DNA of 19,407 bases, from contig CALBNP010000199.1 in NCBI GenBank assembly GCA_937896505.1, forward strand, positions 1 to 19,407, read 5' to 3'. Under the pieces are notes generated by a model. It did not search any database. It was not told the origin of the DNA and saw only the letters and a program-made list of their open reading frames with translations. The position numbers were made by a program, and so were the translations under genes. Below are positions 15,884 to 19,407 of this stretch, piece by piece (position 1 is the stretch's first letter; each line of letters starts with the position of its first letter). The DNA is from an uncultured Bacteroidales bacterium (GTDB lineage: Bacteria; Bacteroidota; Bacteroidia; Bacteroidales; F082).

Positions 15884-15969
15884 GTATTTTTTTATGAAAA
15901 ATGAATGATTTTGTAATAAATTTTGCCTATTTCTTCAAAAATAGCCTTTCGTATTGACAAATAGTTGGT

Positions 15970-16944
15970 TCAAAACTCATGATCTGTGGTTTTCCATGCG
16001 CCTTCGAAATGTTGTCCTCGGAGAAAATCTTCGATAGACATGCTTTTTTTCCCGGCTTGTTGGACGGTGGTGAGATGCAAATATCCGTCGGCAACGGCGA
16101 CTTTGAGGAATTTCTTGTTGTCGGTGACGATGCTGCCAACGGGTTCTGCTGGTTGGCATGACTCCATTTCCGAAACAAAAACTTTCATTTCCAAACGTTC
16201 TCCCTTGTCGGAAACAAGTATGGTATGGGCTGCGGGGTAGGGCGAGAGTCCACGGATGTGGTTGTAGATGCCTATGAGAGTTTTGCTCCAGTTGATGTAG
16301 CAGAAATCCTTGAAGATTTTAGGAGCGTCATGAAGTTCGGTACCAGCGGCCAGTTCTTCTTGCGTCTGCGTTGGAACGGTTCCGCTTTCGATTTTACGGA
16401 TAGTTTCTACTACGACTTTATTGCCGAGAACCATCAATTCATCGTGAAGTTCGCCTGCGGTTTCATTGGGACGGATGCCCACGGTTTCGCGCATGATGAC
16501 GGCCCCTTTGTCGATTTCCTCGTTGAGGAAAAATGTCGTGAGGCCAGTCTCGGTTTCGCCGTTGATGATGGCGTAGTTGATGGGGGCGGCACCGCGATAT
16601 TGAGGCAGCAACGAGGCGTGAAGGTTGAAAGTCCCATATTTAGGCATCTGCCAAACCACAGCGGGTAACATCCTGAAAGCCACTACGATAAATAGGTTCG
16701 CGTTGAACGAAGCCAATTCTTCGAGAAACTCGGGATTCTTCAGTTTCTCAGGCTGAAGCAGTGGCAGTTGATGCTCCAAAGCGGTCTTTTTGACATCCGA
16801 GAATTGGATTTTCTTTCCGCGTCCGGCAGGTTTGTCGGGCATGGTGACGACAGCGGCCACATCATATCCGGCTGCTAGGATGGCCTCTAATTGAGAGGCT
16901 GCAAATTCGGGTGTGCCGAAATATACGATTCGTAATTTTTCCAT
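15970..16944 (-). CDS. fmt: Methionyl-tRNA formyltransferase
   Basis: Fmt transfers a formyl group from 10-formyl-tetrahydrofolate to Met-tRNA(fMet), making the initiator tRNA used with IF2 and IF3. The 324-residue protein is of normal length. It has the N-terminal Rossmann start LRIVYFGTPEFAA, the DKPAGRGKK loop that contacts tRNA (37-45), and the catalytic Asn107 and His109 in FNLHASLLPQYRGAAPIN. The catalytic aspartate is Asp145 in EEIDKGAVI. A C-terminal OB-like domain covers about 210-310. The gene follows the S9 peptidase on the same strand with a 89-base gap containing two palindromes. No clear promoter box lies in that gap, so read-through from the peptidase gene is possible. Confidence 0.96.
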   Translation of the reverse strand: MEKLRIVYFGTPEFAASQLEAILAAGYDVAAVVTMPDKPAGRGKKIQFSDVKKTALEHQLPLLQPEKLKNPEFLEELASFNANLFIVVAFRMLPAVVWQMPKYGTFNLHASLLPQYRGAAPINYAIINGETETGLTTFFLNEEIDKGAVIMRETVGIRPNETAGELHDELMVLGNKVVVETIRKIESGTVPTQTQEELAAGTELHDAPKIFKDFCYINWSKTLIGIYNHIRGLSPYPAAHTILVSDKGERLEMKVFVSEMESCQPAEPVGSIVTDNKKFLKVAVADGYLHLTTVQQAGKKSMSIEDFLRGQHFEGAWKTTDHEF

Positions 16945-16958
16945 ATTATATTTCGTCT

Positions 16959-16986
16959 GTAGAGACGCGCCATGGCACGTCTCCGC
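16959..16986. repeat. 28-bp palindromic repeat, degenerate copy
   Basis: GTAGAGACGCGCCA followed by TGGCACGTCTCCGC. This is the same element as the perfect palindrome at 16995-17022, with several changes mainly in the right half, so the hairpin is imperfect. It lies 8 bases from the other copy and 15 bases before the fmt start codon. Confidence 0.8.
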
Positions 16987-16994
16987 CTTAATTA

Positions 16995-17022
16995 GTAGAG
17001 ACGCACCATGGTGCGTCTCTAC
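16995..17022. repeat. 28-bp perfect palindromic repeat
   Basis: The left arm GTAGAGACGCACCA and right arm TGGTGCGTCTCTAC are exact reverse complements, with CCATGG at the centre. RNA from either strand could form a 14-base-pair stem, though a real loop would open the middle. No T-run follows on the minus strand, so it is not a classical terminator. It could act as an mRNA-stabilising hairpin after the S9 peptidase gene or be a REP-like mobile element. Confidence 0.88.
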
Positions 17023-17033
17023 ATCACGTCAAA

Positions 17034-19133
17034 TTATTTCAGATATTTATCCAACCAATTATAGAACCTGCGTTGCCAGAGCACGCCGTTTTGTGGCTTC
17101 AGCACCCAGTGATTTTCGTCAGGGAAATAGAGGAATTCGGCGTCGATGCCACGTAGGATGGCGGCATTGTAGGCTTGCATGCCTTGTGTGAAGCAGATGC
17201 GATAGTCCAAGCCACCATGGATGACGAGGATAGGAGCCGTCCATTTATCGACAAAGAGGTGTGGCGATTGGGCGTAGGTCTTTTGGACGGTAGCGTTATC
17301 CTTTTCCCAAAAGGCACCGCCGAGGTCCCAGTTGACGAACCACATTTCTTCGGTCTCAAGGTATTGTGCGTCAAGGTTGAACATGCCGTCGTGGGCGATG
17401 AGGGCCTTGAAGCGACCATCGTGGTGGCCGGCAAGCCAATAGACGCTGAAACCGCCGAAGCTGGCACCAACGGCACCCAAGCGGTTTTCGTCGATATAAG
17501 GTTCTTTCGACAATTCGTCGATGGCGCTGAGGTAGTCTTCCATGCACTGCCCGCCGTAGTCGCCACTGATTTCTTCGAGCCATTCCTGTCCGAAGCCTGG
17601 CAAGCCGCGACGGTTAGGAGCAACGACGATGTAATCGTTGGCTGCCATCATTTGAAAGTTCCAACGATAGCTCCAGAACTGGCTCACGGTGCTTTGCGGA
17701 CCGCCTTCGCAGTAGAGTAGGGCAGGGTATTGTTTGTTGGCATCAAAGTGAGGTGGAAAGATAACCCAAGCGAGCATGTCTTTGCCGTCGGTGGTCTTCA
17801 CCCTGCGTTCTTCGACCTTGCCCATGGTGAGTTGTGCGAAGATGGCATCGTTGATGCTTGTGATTTGAGTGGCTTCTCCAGAGGTAGGATCAACGCTGAA
17901 GAGTTCGGTTGGATGGCTCATCGATTGACGACCAGCGATGAGTTTGTCGCCATTCCAATTTACTGAAACATAGTTGTGTACACCTTCTGTCAGTCGGTTG
18001 ATTTCGCCACTTTCGATGTTCAAGACGTAAAGTTGGTCGGTGGCATATTTGTCGCTGATGAAATAGAGGGTTTTGCTATCGTCGGCCCAGCTGTAGCCAG
18101 TGCAGCATTGGTCGAAATCAGCGGAGAAGTCGGTCTTCTCGCCGGTTTCGAGGTTCATGACGAAGAGGCGTTGTTTGTCGCTTTCGTAGCCATCGCGTTC
18201 TTGGCTTTCCCAAGCCATGTATTTGCCATCGGGCGAGATGACGGGGTTCATGTCGTAGCCCATCATGCCTTCGGTGAGGTTCTTGCACTCGCCGCTGATG
18301 ATGATGTGCTGGTAGATGTCGGTGTTAGTGGAAAGGGCGTATTCCTTGCCTTCTTTCTTGCGGCAGCAATACACGAAGCTTTGTCCGTCGGGCATCCATT
18401 TCACTTGTTCCATGCCGCCCCAAGGACGCACAGGTGCTTCCCAATTCTCGCCAGCCATGGCATCGTATGAGGCTTCAAGTTTGCCCGATGAGATGTTGCC
18501 GACGAAAAGGTGGCTGAAGGTGTCAACCCATTGGTCCCAATGACGATACATGAGGTCGTTGTTGATGCGGCCTGATGAAAGTGGAAGGTCGGGATAAATG
18601 TCGGCCACGTTTTCTTTCGTTTTCACTTCCTTGCAGAACACTACTTGCTGGCAATCAGGAGAGTAGAGGAATCCGTTGATGTCGTCGGCTTCGCTTGAGA
18701 TGCACTCGCGGCCTGTGCCATCGGGATTGATTTCGAAGATTTGCATGGTGCCGTTCTGGTCAGGGGCGAGGAAGCCGATTTTCTTTCCGTCGGGACGCCA
18801 TTGTGGATTGTATTCGCTGCTCTTCGAATCGGAGAGGATGCGGTTGTTGCTGCCATCGGCATTCATGATGTAAAGCGTTGAACCGCTGCGGTTTTCTTCG
18901 ACACTGTAATAGGTCACGTTATAGACAATTTGGCTGTGGTCGGGCGAGATGCTGTATTCGCCAATGCGGCCCATGCTCCATAGCACTTCGGGCGTCATGA
19001 TGTCCGAAGTCAGGGTGAGTTCTTTCGGTCCGATTTTGTCTTTGCCTTTCGGCTCGGTTTCAGGTTTTTGTGTGTTGCACGATACGATTGAACAGGTAAT
19101 CATTGCTGATAAAAATAAGTTGTGTTTTCTCAT
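17034..19133 (-). CDS. S9-family serine peptidase (dipeptidyl-peptidase / acylaminoacyl-peptidase type), exported lipoprotein
   Basis: The 699-residue protein has an N-terminal lipoprotein signal with lipobox IVSC (Cys19), placing it at a membrane facing the periplasm. Residues about 50-430 form a beta-propeller with repeated WRPDG, SPDGKY and DDSKTLYF blades. The C-terminal alpha/beta-hydrolase domain holds the triad: Ser558 in GASFGG, Asp643 in GGLDYR, and His675 in DENHW. Size and layout are close to the DPP5 dipeptidyl peptidase of Porphyromonas gingivalis. That enzyme removes dipeptides from oligopeptides in the periplasm, so a similar role in peptide feeding is likely but not proven. 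Another S9 subfamily member (acylaminoacyl peptidase) is the main alternative. It is divergent from efp and upstream of fmt. Confidence 0.88.
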   Translation of the reverse strand: MRKHNLFLSAMITCSIVSCNTQKPETEPKGKDKIGPKELTLTSDIMTPEVLWSMGRIGEYSISPDHSQIVYNVTYYSVEENRSGSTLYIMNADGSNNRILSDSKSSEYNPQWRPDGKKIGFLAPDQNGTMQIFEINPDGTGRECISSEADDINGFLYSPDCQQVVFCKEVKTKENVADIYPDLPLSSGRINNDLMYRHWDQWVDTFSHLFVGNISSGKLEASYDAMAGENWEAPVRPWGGMEQVKWMPDGQSFVYCCRKKEGKEYALSTNTDIYQHIIISGECKNLTEGMMGYDMNPVISPDGKYMAWESQERDGYESDKQRLFVMNLETGEKTDFSADFDQCCTGYSWADDSKTLYFISDKYATDQLYVLNIESGEINRLTEGVHNYVSVNWNGDKLIAGRQSMSHPTELFSVDPTSGEATQITSINDAIFAQLTMGKVEERRVKTTDGKDMLAWVIFPPHFDANKQYPALLYCEGGPQSTVSQFWSYRWNFQMMAANDYIVVAPNRRGLPGFGQEWLEEISGDYGGQCMEDYLSAIDELSKEPYIDENRLGAVGASFGGFSVYWLAGHHDGRFKALIAHDGMFNLDAQYLETEEMWFVNWDLGGAFWEKDNATVQKTYAQSPHLFVDKWTAPILVIHGGLDYRICFTQGMQAYNAAILRGIDAEFLYFPDENHWVLKPQNGVLWQRRFYNWLDKYLK

Positions 19134-19156
19134 ATTTTATGATTTGAAATTTGCCG

Positions 19157-19185
19157 TAAAGGTACAGCTTTTAGTCGCTTCTCAA
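19157..19185 (-). promoter_or_regulatory. Possible promoter for the S9 peptidase gene
   Basis: On the minus strand, TTG (19185-19183) and TACCTTTA (19164-19157) are 18 bases apart. The -7 box differs from TAnnTTTG at its last base. It lies 23 bases before the ATG at 19133. Confidence 0.4.
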
Positions 19186-19203
19186 TCTTTTTTTTGCATT
19201 TTC

Positions 19204-19234
19204 TTGGTGAATTGGTTGAATTTCACTATCTTTG
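19204..19234 (+). promoter_or_regulatory. Promoter for efp
   Basis: TTG at 19204-19206 and TATCTTTG at 19227-19234 (followed by C) are 20 bases apart, a good Bacteroidota match. Transcription starting near 19241 gives an AT-rich leader of about 70 bases before the efp ATG. I see no clear structured element in that leader. Confidence 0.6.
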
Positions 19235-19312
19235 CACCTTCATTTCCTCGTCATATAAGTGAATTTTATATTTTAAATATCTGAATTTTAAATCATTAAA
19301 TAGAATTATACT

Positions 19313-19407
19313 ATGTTAAGTCAAGATGTAAAGATTGGAAGCGCAGTCCGTTTGGATGGTAAGATTTATTTCTGCATTGACTTCCAACACGTTAAGCCAG
19401 GTAAAGG
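19313..19407 (+). CDS. efp: Elongation factor P, N-terminal fragment cut by the window edge
   Basis: EF-P binds ribosomes stalled at polyproline stretches and promotes peptide bond formation. Only the first 31 complete codons are present. They read MLSQDVKIGSAVRLDGKIY and then FCIDFQHVKPGK. The KPGK turn is the tip of domain I; its second lysine (Lys31 here, Lys34 in E. coli) is the residue that is modified or contacts the tRNA in this family. The ATG at 19313 has no Shine-Dalgarno sequence. The gene continues past the right edge. Confidence 0.9.
   Translation, partial: MLSQDVKIGSAVRLDGKIYFCIDFQHVKPGK

Noticed and set aside
15925..15946. Hairpin downstream of fmt as a terminator
   Set aside because: Only six consecutive AT-rich base pairs form, followed by a mismatch, and no T-tract follows on the minus strand.

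Overview
The window comes from a Bacteroidota chromosome, most likely order Bacteroidales. Two secreted proteins end in type IX secretion (T9SS) sorting domains. Several genes are preceded by the Bacteroidota promoter form (a TTG-like -33 box and a TAnnTTTG -7 box), and almost none has a Shine-Dalgarno sequence. The order thrS-infC-rpmI-rplT and the protein sequences also fit. I cannot name the genus.

Layout. (a) 1-3409: an unassigned left edge, a 33-bp tandem repeat, a DUF4143-type AAA ATPase, an orphan oligopeptide-binding lipoprotein, and a C-rich short-repeat spacer. (b) 3410-3820: a small FKBP-type prolyl isomerase. (c) 3825-8109, minus strand: two genes reading from a large C10-family cysteine protease with a beta-helix region into a cleaved-adhesin-domain protein, both T9SS cargo. 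(d) 8284-11548: thrS-infC-rpmI-rplT, ending in a strong intrinsic terminator. (e) 11588-15507: uvrB and recQ, overlapping by 4 bases, ending in a perfect bidirectional terminator palindrome. (f) 15556-15822, minus: an HU DNA-binding protein. (g) 15970-19133, minus: an exported S9 peptidase followed by fmt, with two palindromic repeats between them. (h) 19313 to the right edge: the first codons of efp.

How the genes work together. Translation is the main theme: ThrS, IF3, bL35, bL20, Fmt and EF-P. DNA repair (UvrB, RecQ), nucleoid architecture (HU), and uptake or breakdown of proteins and peptides at the cell surface (C10 protease, S9 dipeptidyl-peptidase-like enzyme, oligopeptide-binding lipoprotein) make up the rest.

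Most of the window is ordinary core chromosome, and I see no convincing new multi-gene system. The observations most worth a second look are: infC has no usable AUG/GUG/UUG start and appears to begin at ATA behind a strong Shine-Dalgarno sequence; a 24-codon ORF lies between rpmI and rplT and its stop overlaps the rplT start as ATGA; and there are three unrelated non-coding repeat families (33-bp tandem repeat, GTCCCCAAGTC spacer repeat, 28-bp palindrome pair).
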